Assembly: GCF_000004075.3 (NCBI RefSeq)
Contig: NC_026656.2
Location: 17,370,607-17,434,606 of the forward strand
Reading direction: 5' to 3'
Length of the DNA stretch: 64,000 nucleotides
Source of the DNA: Cucumis sativus
Taxonomy: Eukaryota; Streptophyta; Magnoliopsida; Cucurbitales; Cucurbitaceae
Shown here: in pieces, positions 1 through 13,429 of the stretch
Numbering within the stretch: position 1 is the stretch's first letter
Layout: every line of letters starts with the position of its first letter
Made by a program: the position numbers and the translations under genes
Notes under the pieces: generated by a model
Told to the model about the DNA's origin: nothing
Databases searched by the model: none
The model's input: only the letters and a program-made list of their open reading frames with translations

Positions 1-2112
1 CCAAAACATATAAAAAGGAATTAGAAACAATTTTTAATACCCCAAAAGTAAACCCAGTCACGATTTGACAAAGCAAGAATTGGATTTTTCGGGTTGAAAG
101 AAAAAAAAGTGTTGAATATGCAAAGTCTTATATCCCAACTAACAAACCTTATTGGAACCGGCAGATTGCTACAGATGTTATGTGAACTACTCACTAAGCT
201 ATTATTACTACGTATATTCATGTGAGTTACTACTCAACTATGAGGGATAAGTGGGTATCTATTTTCCTTATAATTTTGTATAAATAAAAGAATAAGGGAC
301 AGGGTCATGGCATTCTTCACTACTTATCTTTAAAAAAAAAAAGAAAAAAAAAAAGAAACAGAGAAAATGACAGGTAAAGAAATGATTGAAGGAAGGAACC
401 AAATTAAGGGAGGGGCTGCAAAGGGGCAAGGGATGCCATCTTTTGTTAGCAATTAACTTTGGAGTTTTGTCATACCCTTTTGGCTTTCTTCCTTCCCCAA
501 GCATTTATTGAATAAGGGGTTTTCTGGCTTTTATCTCTAGGATTTTTATGCAACGTGTCAACTAAGGAAGACCTGGGCATCTCATTTCGTGAACCAATTT
601 TTTTGAGAATGTGAAAGTTTTGGATAATGAGTTTTCATTATTTGTAAACCAACGTGTTTTTGTTTTTGCCTAGAACATTACAAACATGGAGGGAAGATTT
701 TAGCATGCATTATTTAGAATGCACCTCATCCAATAATATCATTCATAGCATTTGAAAGTGAATATGGAATATCAAAATAAGTTATTAACCAGAGAGAAAA
801 ATAAACTATTTACAAAATATAGCAAAAAGATAAAAAATAAAAAATTCAAATGAGTTGTAGAAAATTGGATGGTTTTGCTATAATCTGAAAACAGACTCAA
901 TTCCTTTGCTATAAAGAATAGTATATCTATACATATCTCTATAATAATATAAAACTATCCACTTTGTTCAAAGTGTTCATGATCTTGCTTTTAATTTCAC
1001 CGAAATGGTCTTGTCTCCACAAAAATAGTTGTCTTCATGATCTCTCGTCTAAAAAATGTATAACTAAATTGCAAGATTCAACCCTTATTTTTTTAATGAA
1101 TAATAATAAAATTAAATAGTTGTTAAATCCACCCTTTTAAGACATTTTAATCTTTTTTTTTTTTAGGAAATATTTTAATCAACTACAGACGGTGATGACA
1201 AATTCAATTTTCTTAAAAAAAAAAAGTATTGACTGACATGACAAAAGGTTATTTTCATTGATAAATAACTGAAATAAAAAGAATGATAGTAATAATGATG
1301 ATGATAGAAAAATAGCCCACAAAGTATCCATCTTACACACTAACGGGAAGGGGTCAAAAACCAAGAAATAAATTGGAAGTCAACTGAAATGGCTGTCGGT
1401 TCTGACTGATTATACGATTTATGGAAATGGGAACCAAATACAATTGGGTCTGTTCCCACTAATTTCCACAAAAATGTAAAATGTTACAATCAGCTCATAA
1501 GGGTGCCAGGAAATTGTTATACGGTTTCTTCATGAAACCTAATATATAGGAGCCAATGAAATCTGACTAATACCATAAACAATCACTTCAGATTTCACAT
1601 TAAGGAAATTTCGAAAAAGCAGATACAGCTAAACTCTTAACTTTGACCACGTGCTGCTGCTAAAGTGACAGGAAAGTGGAAAAGGATGTCCTAATAAGAA
1701 AACCTCTAGACGGCCAACGATCTGAAGGCTAGGGAAATACTCCTAATTCGTTTTCTTAGTAAAACGGAGTGGTTATATAGAAAATTAAGCCCATAAATAA
1801 AAGTTTTACCTATTGGTTTTTGTTTGGTTGTCATTTTATGAGTGTTTTTTTAAAATTTAAGCAAAGTACTTTAAAAAAAAAAACAAAAAATTTGACTAAG
1901 AACTCAAATGGGTGCTTTATAATATGAATTCTATCCACCTAAACTAATACCTACTCACACTGATGAAACATCAAGGGATTAAATAAGTAAAGAGAGATCA
2001 TGATTTGGTTAAAATATGTGTCCATGATAAACAAACAAAATTGCAGAACGCTGAGTGAACTTTCTGTTGTGAAAAGAAAGTAAGGAAAGATGTTACCAAA
2101 ATTCCTCCTATC
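1..2112. other. AT-rich intergenic spacer downstream of the oligopeptidase gene
   Basis: I see no supportable gene here. The short open frames have no recognisable protein and lie in A/T-rich sequence with homopolymer runs (around 331-355, 1152-1165 and 1872-1890). A CACGTG hexamer occurs near 1648, but no gene start nearby makes it a convincing promoter element. The segment next to 2113 should hold the 3' UTR of the minus-strand oligopeptidase gene. Confidence 0.6.
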
Positions 2113-5100
2113 TCACAAGCTATATTCAGCCTTAGAGTCGATAAAAGCTTGAATCGATGGTTCTCGCCCAAGAAAGTCCGATAGAACATCAATTGGTTCT
2201 TTTGCACCTCCTGGAGCCAAAACCTGCCACATTAGATAGGTAAAAGTTTATTCAATCCCTTATGGATACAATGTACAGACCTTTAGGATAGCGTGTTAGG
2301 TAATGCGATACGATTATGCTCGTCAGTATTAGTTAGCAATAACTAATATGAGAAGGTAAGAGTATGTTGAGTTGTTAGAGACAGAGAGAATTAGTGATCA
2401 GCTGCTATAAACAAAACTACAGAGCCGATTGGCTCGGTCCATTTGGCATAAAGAGATGAAGTGACCCCCTAAAGTGGTAGTAATAGGCGTAGAGAGGGTT
2501 GTGGATAATCCGATCACCGATAAAATTTTTCCTTTTTTTTTTTTCAGTTAAATTCGATCCAAAATCTACATTTTAAATATTTCCCAAGCAGCCTCCGCTC
2601 CCGGCAATTCCATGGAAACACATATTTGGCTCATTCCGGTGGCTACTATTGTCGAGTGCATTACATGCTTTACAAACCCTCACAGAAACCAGTATATTTT
2701 AGTGAAGGAATACGTGCCAAGGGGGAGGTGGGGTGTTAATGGAGGAACAATTGGTATTTAGATTCCAATATATCCTGGAGTCGAAGGAATATATGAACCA
2801 GGACTCCTTTTGAGCTAGAACTTTAAAAATAATGATGGAAGAATGATTCCAACTCTTATTAGAGGATTATCCAAATTTTGAACGATTGCTGGAGATGATT
2901 CCAACTATTTTCAGAGGATGATCCAAATTCCCTCCAATATATCCTGGAGTAAAATCCATTACCACCCTTCACCAAGGTTAAGGAGAAGGGGGTAAAGGGA
3001 AGGAAGAATGGGAAAAATTACCACCCTTCACCACCCTTCACATAAAATAGATAAATGTTGTTAAGCCATTAAAGAATTACTATTACCACATCACTTTTTC
3101 GTTCGTCAATTAACGGTCTATTCAACACTATTTTTAAAAATTTAGACACTAAAGTATCCTTTTTGAGACTTCTAGGACCAAATCTCATAAACTTAAAAGT
3201 GTATTAATTACCCTAGTCCAAATAGTTTGAAACTCGGAGAAGAAAAAGCCTCCTGAATTTCTTCCCAATTTTACATTCTGTTTCATTTAATAACAAATAT
3301 CAATCAAGATATGTTGAACAATTAAAACAAAAAAAACCTAGATATTACTTTGAATTTAGGAAGACGAGCAAAAAAACAGGTATATCAACCAAAATATGAA
3401 GAGGACACCAAGATATTTCTATTCTAGTTACAATGGTTTCACTAATTTGAACTGAATGGTGATATAAAATTGGTCCAAATGAAAAATCAAAGTTTGGAAG
3501 CATGATGCAAATTTATTACCTTGTTTCTGAACTGCAAGCCAATATGTTGGTTCAAAAGATTACCACGAAATTTTGAGACGAAAATATCAGCGGAGAAAAC
3601 CTGCAGAAGTTAGATTGCTGCTTATGTTATATTTAAACAAAGCTAACCAATGCCCGGTACATAAATGTTCATGAACACCTTATTACGTCGGTTTTTTTCA
3701 ATGAGAAACATTGATCAAATTTCACTGATGGAATGAAATTAGAACATGTTAAGCATATATACATGAGTAGTAAAGCAAACTCCAACACGGATTTGCGTGC
3801 TTGAAGGGTAATAATGTTTACCTCACTCCATACACGACTGTAGCAGGCAGCTTCATAACCAATAGCACTACATGGAAAGCATGAAGCAGGATTGGTTCCT
3901 TCCAGCATGGGCAAACCTAGCATTACCTGGGAAAATGCTGTAACATGACAATCTAGTGTGCAAAACTCAAGTGAATAAATAAGTACTTCAAAATATACCT
4001 TTGAATGGAGATGCTTGAATAATTCAATGATGTCGACATTTTCAGCACAATGTATAATTTGATCAAAAAGACCTACATACAGACATTTCCCAAGTTACAC
4101 AATGAAAACGAACACATGCAACTGATGAAGTTCAAGAAGAATGTAGCTGGCATGTTGGGATGCAAACATGAAAGATCTAATGTCTTACTGTGGATGCCCT
4201 TTAGGAGGTGGCAAAGAATTTGATACTTTGTGATACAGTTCTCGCATGTATTTCAACATATTACATGTCCTTGTTTCTTTTACCAAGGAAGGAAGCTCTT
4301 ATTAAAAATTAAAAATAAAAAACCAACGTAGCTTAAAATTAGAAAGAAAGAAAAGGAACTTTGTTTCCAAAGGAAAATGCGAAGAGAGACTGAGGCATTT
4401 GATCGGATGGCATATTGCGATAAGATAAGACCAAACCTCTTGAATGTGGAAGGTTGAGCACAGGAAATTCAATGAAAGAATGAAATCTTATTGCCAAAAT
4501 GGTTGTTCAGAAGTCCAAAAGAAACTAGTGGTGGCACCAGGTAATGATGTATTTTCAAGAAAAAGATATGAATGGACTATGAAAAACAACAAACCAGGCA
4601 GCAACATGCACTTGAGAAAAATATCAAAATTTTGGTGTCAAGCGTTATTAACCATGACTTGGAGAAGGAAGGAAGCAAAGTCTTCCCTTGTAATGACATT
4701 TGGATTGGAAATCAACAATTTCTACCTCTTTCGTTAAAATTTCCACGGTTCTATGCAATCTCAAAACAGATAAATGCTTTGGCATTATGATTGAGACAAA
4801 AAAAAACTCACTCTTGAACATGGCCAATAGAGTACAAAATGTGACATGATAATGTTTTAGGTCATAATTGTTGAGTGCCAATCATTAAGGCAGGGGTGTT
4901 CATCTTTTTGCGTTTTAGTTGTCTTTGTGCTTTTAATTCATCTCCTAAGGACAATATTAGTTAGTTGCTTGGCGGTCATCGAAAATTTCTTTGGGTCACT
5001 GCTGCTAACAAAGCAATCATTTTGGGTCGTTGGAGTGAAGGATTCAAAATAATTTACCAAAAGGTAAGAAATAATACTTGAAGTAAAATGCAATTAACAA

Positions 5101-8100
5101 AAAATCTTGCTTCAATTTCAGCGCAGAAAAGAATAAGTAGAAGAAAGTAGGCAGAGTAAAAGAAATGTCATACAATAAAGAATTTCTTGTTTCAATTTCA
5201 GCGCAGAAAAAGAATGTCGCCATTTTTTCAGTGATTCACATACTTCATCCTTGATGGGTACTGTAATATCCTAAACATTGCACAAACAGAAAATATGGCT
5301 TCATATTCACATTAATAAATACTATGAAAACTTGACTTGGGTAAAATTCGTGCATCACAAATGGCCTGAGCCATCTTATGATAACAGAAATTTATAGTTT
5401 CAAACCAAAACTTCTACAATATTAAAGCTGAATACATTAAGATGCACCAGACTTCCAACTAAAGAGATATTAAAAAGGTGTTAATATAAATGCATTACCT
5501 GATGGAAGCCAGATAACAACTTCAAAGAAACACTTTCATAGCACCTATAACATAAAAACAAGCATTAACAGGCGGGTGTGGTTTTCAAATCAAACTAATG
5601 GATATAACAATGTGTCAGCTACCAGTTTTCTAGAATCTGAGCAGGGATCTCAACGAAGTCAGGATCAAGACGCAGCCCCGAGATCCTAGTAAATGGTGCA
5701 CGATTGCAGACATGTTGAACCTAAAAATTCAGTTATGAAGTTGAGGAAAATCAATTAAAAACACGTAAATAAAAAATGCTTACAGTTTAGAATATTGTAC
5801 ATTTTGTATCACGAAAACAAAACAAAACAAGACTACTGTACATTTTACTTCTAGAGTCAATTTTCTATAATACTGACAAAAAGACTAATGTAGCATGGCA
5901 ACATTACATGCCGATTAATATAAAAGGGTGATTGGACAAGCACTGAAATTTGAACTGAACTGTTAAGGTAGTTTGTCCCAGAGCCACACAAGACCATAGT
6001 GGTCATCATTTAGTTTGGATGCCATCAAGCGTCCAGAAGCAAACATTATAACTGTGAGTGATATATAATTAAATTTGCCTTCAACAACTAGGTTAAGCTT
6101 TTGGGTGAATTGTTGATTTAAGATAGTATCAGAGCAAGTGGTCCAAGGAAGTCATGTGTTCAAGTCTCTTACTTGTTGTTTCCTCTCCAATTAAAATTGA
6201 TTGTCACTTGTTGGGCCTTTCAAATATTGTAACCCCACAAGTGAGTGGAAGTGTTAGTGATATATAATTAAATTTTCCTTGAATCACTAGTTTAAGTTTT
6301 TGGGTGAATTAGTGATTTAAGAATAACTTCCATCACAAACTTACCCACACTTGTGATAGATTTTGCTTACCCACACTTGTGATAAATCTTTCACTTGTCT
6401 AAGATGTAGGTAGAGCGGAAGCAAGATAGATGTCTTGTTCTAGTTGGAGGCTGGCCAAGGTTGATAGCCATAATACATATTTATCACAAATCAAATTCTA
6501 GAAGTTAAGGAACTTCACTCAAGTATTCTCATTCTAACCATCTTCCAGTGTTAAACTACAATAAATTATCATCTTCTAAGTTCTAGCCATTTGATCAAAT
6601 CAGTTATGGTCTGAAAGAAAGTACACAAAATATATACCACATGGCCAAACTCATGAAAAAGATTAACCACTTCAGTGAATCGCATCAACCCGGCATGACC
6701 ATCAACATCGTTCTGTAGTTGAGATAACAGTAATGCCACCGGTATCTACTCAAACAAAAGAAAGAGAATTTATGATGATACAATTTGTATATAGAGTTAT
6801 CATATAAAGAACTAACTAAACATCTCAACTTCTTGTTCCAAGTACAGTTTTCTTCATACATCATATGTGGTAAAGTGCATGTGATTATAGTGAGATTTTC
6901 ATGATAAACAATACAAATATATTCTAGATATATGATAGCACATGTATCGTGTAAGTATATAACAAATATTACCTGCCGTGTACCATTGGATAGCAATGCA
7001 CTGCTTTGAAGGGCCACCACACATGTGTGAATGTATTTTTCCTCCCTAACCAAGTACAAAACACAATTTCACTCACAGATGAAGAAATAATGTCAAGGTC
7101 AATTTTGTAGAAGTTTGAAGTTCTGATCAAACCTTGTGTATAGATCAAGGAAGAAGTAACCAATAAGTTCACCAGAGTTTAGATCAAAAACTGAGTATAA
7201 CTTAACGTCATAATGCCAGACCTCAGCATCTATCACTTCCTCAAACCTTAATCCTGGTGAAGCAAAAAATCAAGTACTAAATTGCAACTGTAGTACTAAA
7301 TTCTTAGGGCAAGAAGAAAACAATAAGAAAACCAGATTCGTGAGTAAAGGTGGAACGATCATGCCCACCAAATTTTTTTAATGGAAATGATTACCGAAGA
7401 GGTCTTGCATTATCTTGAAGATCCCAGACAAAACCAAAGAGACTGGAAAGTATTGCTTAACAGTCACAAAGTCCAGGTTGAATTCTTGATCTTCTGCCCT
7501 TTTGACATAGTATAATAGATCCTCGATACCAAAAGGACTTTCCCCTTCCTCTTGCTTCTGATGATCTCATAAGTCATAAGACCCAAAGTAAGTTACATGA
7601 AACCAGGTTATCGACAAACATTTGATGGATTGAACTAACCTTTAGGTTCTTTAAGCTGGCCAGTTCCTTGGCAGCTAAATCTGTTATACTATCAGAGATG
7701 TTCTCCAAGAATTCAAATACCTGGATAAACATTCAAGTAATTACCAGCCTAAAACTCGGCAAATAAATTGACATTAAATAAAGAATTAACAAAACTAATT
7801 GGTGGTTCTTTTTATGCTAAGGTTCAACCAAGGCTTAGCAAAACCTTGTACCAAATTTTTGGAATACCCACGTGCAAGTCAATGTTCTTGGGACGCTACA
7901 GGATAACTTCTAACCGAACAGATAACCTTGACGTACATCCAGAACTTCAACAAGAATCCATTTCTTCTTTGTAAACTGTAACTAATTGCTTCGCAGTTTC
8001 TAAAAGTGTTATTCATATGGTCTTAGCATTTTGAGCCAGTAATTTAAACTTGAAAACTGGTTTCGAGGCTATTAATTGAAACCTAGAGATACAAAGGCGG

Positions 8101-11100
8101 CAGTAAGCTTTATGTAATTTTTTCCATTTACGAAGATAGCCCTTTATTTTGGTTTACCAGGATAAATAGCACGAAGAAATAGAAATGTGAAATTAAACAC
8201 AAACTAACCACTCCAACTACCCTCACCACCGCAGCCAGCCTGAGGCATCATTCAACTAGTTCAAGCATTATAACCTCAACCAAAAAGCCAAAGGTTCAAA
8301 TACCCACCCTACATATCATGAATCCAAAATAAATAAATAAAACTTCACCACCAAAACCAAAACATGCAATATCGCAAAACCTATAGAATTTGATTGGGTG
8401 ATGTCATGCCTTAATGGTGGTGAATTGAAGAAGAGAAAATGAATTGAATTGAAAAATAGTTCAAATAAAATACTAACAAATAAATTAAAGTATTAATAAA
8501 TTAATAATATACTTGCATATAAAGTATTCCAAAATTAAATTGCAAGAAAAATGCAATTATAATTTTATTTTCAGATAGTGCAAAAAAATCTAAATCTAAA
8601 AGTGAAGTGTTTTGTGAAAAACCATTCTTTTAGTCCCGTCTTAATTTTCTACTTTCTAAAAAGTCATGTGGGTATTTAATAAACGAAGAGAACTGGCATC
8701 TTTGAATAACCTTAGCAGATGATCTTGCCATTCTATAATGAACAGCATAGTCTGCATAATTTGAATACCCTTGTAAGCGGGCAAATTTGTGTCGCAGATG
8801 AACCTGAAATTAAGAAAGAATGTTAACTGTCTAGAAGTTTTTACACTAGCAAGAATAGTCAATGCTCGGTCATCACATTTAAGTTCTCCACTAGAAAATT
8901 TGGAAGCGTATCTATTTCTTACTGCGGGAATCCAAACTTTGGTTTCACCAACAAAAATACCATATTTCAAATTTTCAATCCAATCCCTATTTTGATGCAG
9001 ATGTGGAAGCCATTTGAAATGTCAGCAACTTTTCGTGGAACATCAATTACCATGAAGAATCATTGTCGTGTTAACTTATATTATTTTAAAATATCAATTT
9101 TCCATCTTTTAGCAATATTTAATCCTTTCGTATTGAACCATTGATCATATCACTACAACAAGCGTGAAAAATCTTAGGAAACAAGAATATATTTGTTTAC
9201 AAACATAGTTGTTAGAAACAGAAAATATTAATTTGCAAAGTAGATTATGGACCACCAAATCAAAACTTGCTCAGTTAAACCGTTTTTAGAGAGGAGAAAA
9301 TCAGAAATTATGATAGGTTGCCCACTAATCTATACATTAATATTTTATTATTTCATAAAGAAGAAATTATCCATATAAAACCATTTTAAGAAAGAAATTG
9401 ATGAAAAATTAAAATGTTGGCTTCCCTTGTGATCTGTGTTTTGTATATCAGATTACGTTAATACCAAGCTCAGAACCTAGTAATCTTTGAGGTTTAAATT
9501 AGTTCACAAGGGATAGATAATCAAGTTAATTACCAAATTTTCAAGAATAGAAAGATTCACTTCTCCACACCTCTTTCCATATGCCATTGCCACCATCCTC
9601 CTTGTCGTGCCTACCTTAAAACAGGCAGTGTTACCATTGTCAGTACTCAGTACATATTCCTCCTCTGAATCGATGATATGAACTTCCCAGATAGTACCCT
9701 ACTTAAAAACTTCTGCCTAGTTTATAAGCAGAAAGTTGACTGATATGACTTTCAATCAGAGCTAGAAGTTTGCCCTAAGCTTTCTACGTGAGCTCTGTAT
9801 ATGATTTTCAATAAATCATGCAATATCCCAAAACTAATATTTAAATATCTTGGCTAATTGTTTTCAAAGAATTCAAATATCATGTTCAGTAAAGGACTAA
9901 AGTTCCTAGACTTTACTGATTCCTTCTATTACAGGACAACTAATATCATGTACTAAAGGAAGTTTACATATTGATAGTATGCATGAAGTTCTCGAAGGTT
10001 ACATGGATATGAGTAGTTCAAATTAAGAACAGATAAGATATAAGATAAACTACCGAGATAAAAGTTAATACAAAATAAAAATGAAAGAAACAAAATATAG
10101 TACCATGCAGGACTCATCTGACAAAGGCATTAGATTTGGGGAAAAAAATACAATAAATAAATAGGTTGAATCAAAATTTGAAATAGTTGGACAGTATTCC
10201 AAAAAGCTTCTGGTTCTTGAGAACATACCTTGCAATGTTCTAATACCACCGCAGTGTGATGGCTTCTCATGACCACCTTAAACTTACCATTTTCAGTTTT
10301 ATCAAGACTCTGCGTGGAGAAGAGATAAGATAAGTACATTACTCAATGGTAATGGTATGTGGGAATAAATCGATCAAAAATAGTATTTTGATAAGAATTT
10401 TTTTCCTTTTTTTTTTGTTTTTTTTTTTTTTTTTGTGAATTCAAGAAGATTCTCATTCGTTAATTTAAATTTTCTTCTACTATTTTTTCCTAAATATCCA
10501 TCAAAATCAGCATTTTGTCGATTTTTTTATCAAAATTCCTTAAAGTTGAGACATCTACGTTTTCTTCAACTTCAACCACTCAACAAAGCAAAAAGGTTAT
10601 TGATGGAGCTAGTTTGGAAAATAAAGCATATCTTATAACAAATAATTAGCTTGGAACACCCACTCACCCTTAGATCTACAAATACAATACACCATAAAGA
10701 CTTCAAATGAAATACAAGTTATCAAATAAATTATCTTAAGCTATGATGAGAAAAAGTCTTTTCAAACATATACAGCCGAATGGTAACAAAAAGACAAGGT
10801 GATATAATCCCACGGAAAGGAATTCTAACAAAAAGGACTTTTATAGGTCAGTATCTGATTTATGCGAGTGAATTAGCGTAAGACAATTAAAATACATGAT
10901 ACGGGAAGAGCCCAAACCTCAAAAAATTCTTTTGGTAAACCATCCAATTCAGCTTCACTAAAAGGGATGAATGTACCATCATCATTCAGATTTTGAATAT
11001 ATCGCAGGCTTAGCTCTTCAATTTGCACCCTCAATCGCAGCAATTCTTTCCTTTTTGATGTAGTAAGGTTTAAGCCATTCCGCTCAAAGTCTCTAACCTG

Positions 11101-13429
11101 TCACTGATTGAAAAGAATCAGCGCATGTTTCAAGCATTGGAGCAAGGTAAAGTTTAAATATCATCAAAAAGAGCTAAAGTTGACTAAAGTAGGTCAAATT
11201 TTCTATATTTCAGTTGCAGATTGTGGCGATTAGATTGTCAAAATATGGATCATCAAAACCAATTTGGGGGGAAGGGAGAAGTTGGGAATGACATATACAA
11301 AAAGAAAATTCGATAATCTTGCCTCGACAAAATCAGTTTGCTTGACCTCCTGTGCAGTTTGGAAAGTTCTCAAGAACACTTTATAGAGCTGTTTTTTAAA
11401 TTGATCGGGTTTCCTTTAAATAATGGTGTTGCAATACATTTGTGATCAGGCTATACTTCAAAGTAATAACAACTTTAGTTGTTCTTGAAATTGGCCATCT
11501 ATGGAAATGACGTTTGGGAAAACAAGTTGCAAGGAACAAATATCTGAATATGCTTTCACCTACACACACGGTGCATGCAAAGAAAACAACAGAAAACATA
11601 TTTTTAGTTTAGCAGAGTGGGGTTGGGGAACTAAACCTTATTGAAGGTCTAGGTGCCTTAATCACCAGACCTCGGATTGGCAACAAAAACAATTTTTAAT
11701 TACAAATAACCAACCTCTTTAAGTTCAACACCCAATTAGAGTCTGCCCATCATGGCCTTTTGTAATTTAAATTATAGAATACGTCGTATTTAATGCAGAA
11801 TTGTCTTAATAGTTAAATTTAGTAGTTATCTTTCCTATTTGAAGAGATTGTACACATCAATCTGTACTCATGAAAAGAGAGAAGAACAATCTTTTGATAT
11901 TGCAGTCTACTAGGAGTCCATACCAAGCATTGAATAAAGCACTTCTGTTCAGCACTTGTCTGCTCCCCTCTGGCAGAAAATGCTTTGACAACTCGATAAA
12001 CATCTTCACGTTTGCTGTTCCGCCCACAGAGAAAGAACGATGAGTTCTGTAATTGACAAAGGCATGCAAATCTATCGTGCTCTGAAGTTTGCTCGAAGGT
12101 TAAGAAAATGAGAGAAAAAAAACAGTTCGGAAGGGACATGTTCTTAAGCCTTCACTTTGAATATATTATGTGTGTGTACACTTACAGCACTAATTAAGAA
12201 CCCAGATACAGAATTTGTTTCATTTTTCCCTAGCCTATTATAGCAAATAAATTGCATTCCGAAACATGGATATGCATGTAGATCATATTGACAAAGGAGA
12301 GGGAAAGGGGGCAATAAGTTTAAGCTGTCAATCGTGCCCTGCTGCATGATCTACGAAAGCCAACAAATGTAACCTTCCATGAAAAGATAGCAATGAGTGA
12401 TACCTGCACATTTGAGCATGAGCATCTATTCTCCGCTCTGCTTCAGCACTTGCTGCGCGCACATCGTCTGAAGTAGATATTAGTTTCGGAAATACGCATG
12501 ATTGTACTAGTGGAAATTGTTCAGCCTCTAAATCAGCCAGTGGTGAAATTACATTCGAATATGTAACCTGCAAGCTTCAGTTAACGAGTTATAAAGAGCA
12601 ACTACGACCATATTATAAATAAAATTCAAGTTATGAAGAAAATAAGTATTTGTGATATGAACACTAGACACGTGCAGCCTTATTTCTATCTCTACTTCCA
12701 AATGTTCGTTGGCCAATTCCACGACGATGTGGCGACATCTATGCAGACATCTATTAGTTACGTATGTAAAACTAATTCCATGACAATTAACCACTTATAA
12801 TGAGTCCAGAATTTCACTGAAACATAGCTAGTTATCGAAAACCACATCAAGAACGTTGTTCGACTGGAAGACTCTCACCTTCACCATATGAAATGTTCCT
12901 AATTGTGGATTCATGACTTCTGTGAAGGAAGAATATAAATAAATAGAAAATAGAAAAATCGAGTACAGATGAATGGAGCAAGATAGTCGACACCTTGTTA
13001 GGGGGAACCGATGCAACAGCATCGTGAACCTTCTTCGACTTCGCAATAATTTTATCTGCCAGATTCAAAATCTCAGATGCCGAAAGATTGGGGCGTAGCT
13101 CAAATCCTGGAAGTTCTGTTAATCATGAAAATAAAACAAGCATATCAACAGTACGACAATGCTACCGACCCAAGCTACATACAATATTCATCTCGTTAGC
13201 ATGCAGGAACGTGCTACAGCAAACTCTGAAAAGTAAGACAGCTCAAAGTGAAGTGATGAAGCAAAATGGAACTGTGCGATGTACCTTTCTTCTTCTTCCG
13301 TTTGCAGATGGCAACGATTGCAAGATTCACGGCTACGGCGAGAAGAGCAGCGCCTCCGGTGAAGACTAATAGCTTACTTTGGGTCTTCCGTTTGTACATT
13401 TTCTGGGTGTTCCCCTGAATCTCTGTCAT
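2113..13429 (-). CDS. Thimet oligopeptidase-like M3 zinc metallopeptidase, 20 exons, 704 aa
   Basis: Exons on the minus strand: 13285-13429, 12994-13115, 12404-12567, 11924-12014, 10918-11097, 10229-10309, 9534-9614, 8711-8803, 7640-7720, 7395-7557, 7133-7253, 6973-7045, 6638-6745, 5623-5720, 5499-5544, 5174-5270, 3999-4072, 3822-3926, 3520-3600 and 2113-2223. All junctions are GT-AG and in phase; they sum to 2115 nt. The zinc motif HEFGH falls at residues 496-500 and the third ligand Glu at 525 (FVEIPAQ), the spacing expected of M3 peptidases. Residues 20-41 are hydrophobic and are followed by a Lys/Arg cluster, which suggests a membrane anchor. Such enzymes cleave short peptides, including degraded presequences. 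From memory the closest Arabidopsis gene is At1g67690 rather than organellar TOP1. The usual tyrosine-rich substrate loop is altered (residues 629-641, C634 and R637). The first ATG in frame is at 13429. Intron 13 holds a small LTR element. Confidence 0.95.
5105..5216 (-). repeat. Partial duplication of exon 16 in the following intron
   Basis: The stretch 5105-5135 in intron 16 repeats 5185-5216 of oligopeptidase exon 16 at an offset of 80 bp, with a C/T change and a one-base A-run difference. The copy keeps the codons for roughly FSALKLKQ but lacks a usable acceptor, so it is probably an exon fragment left by a small local duplication. Confidence 0.7.
6053..6322 (+). mobile_element. Very small LTR retrotransposon (TRIM/SMART type), 270 bp
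   Basis: Two direct repeats of 71 bp (6053-6123 and 6252-6322, 9 mismatches by eye) flank a 128-bp interior. Just after the first repeat is TAGTATCAGAGC (6124-6135), one mismatch from the plant primer binding site TGGTATCAGAGC complementary to initiator tRNA-Met. Just before the second repeat is the purine-rich AGTGAGTGGAAG (6240-6251), a polypurine-tract candidate. The element is bracketed by the 5-bp duplication ATAAC (6048-6052 and 6323-6327). It has no coding capacity and would need enzymes supplied in trans. It lies in intron 13 of the oligopeptidase gene, in the opposite orientation. LTRs begin TG but end GA rather than CA. Confidence 0.85.

Noticed and set aside
6685-7172. Minus-strand open frames of 124 and 67 residues
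   Set aside because: They combine oligopeptidase exons 11-13 with intron sequence; the spliced model explains the conserved parts.
12828-13046. Extra exon between oligopeptidase exons 2 and 3
   Set aside because: The frame ending near the GTGAAG at about 12885 looked exon-like, but exon 2 joins exon 3 in phase and gives the family's expected continuous sequence without it.
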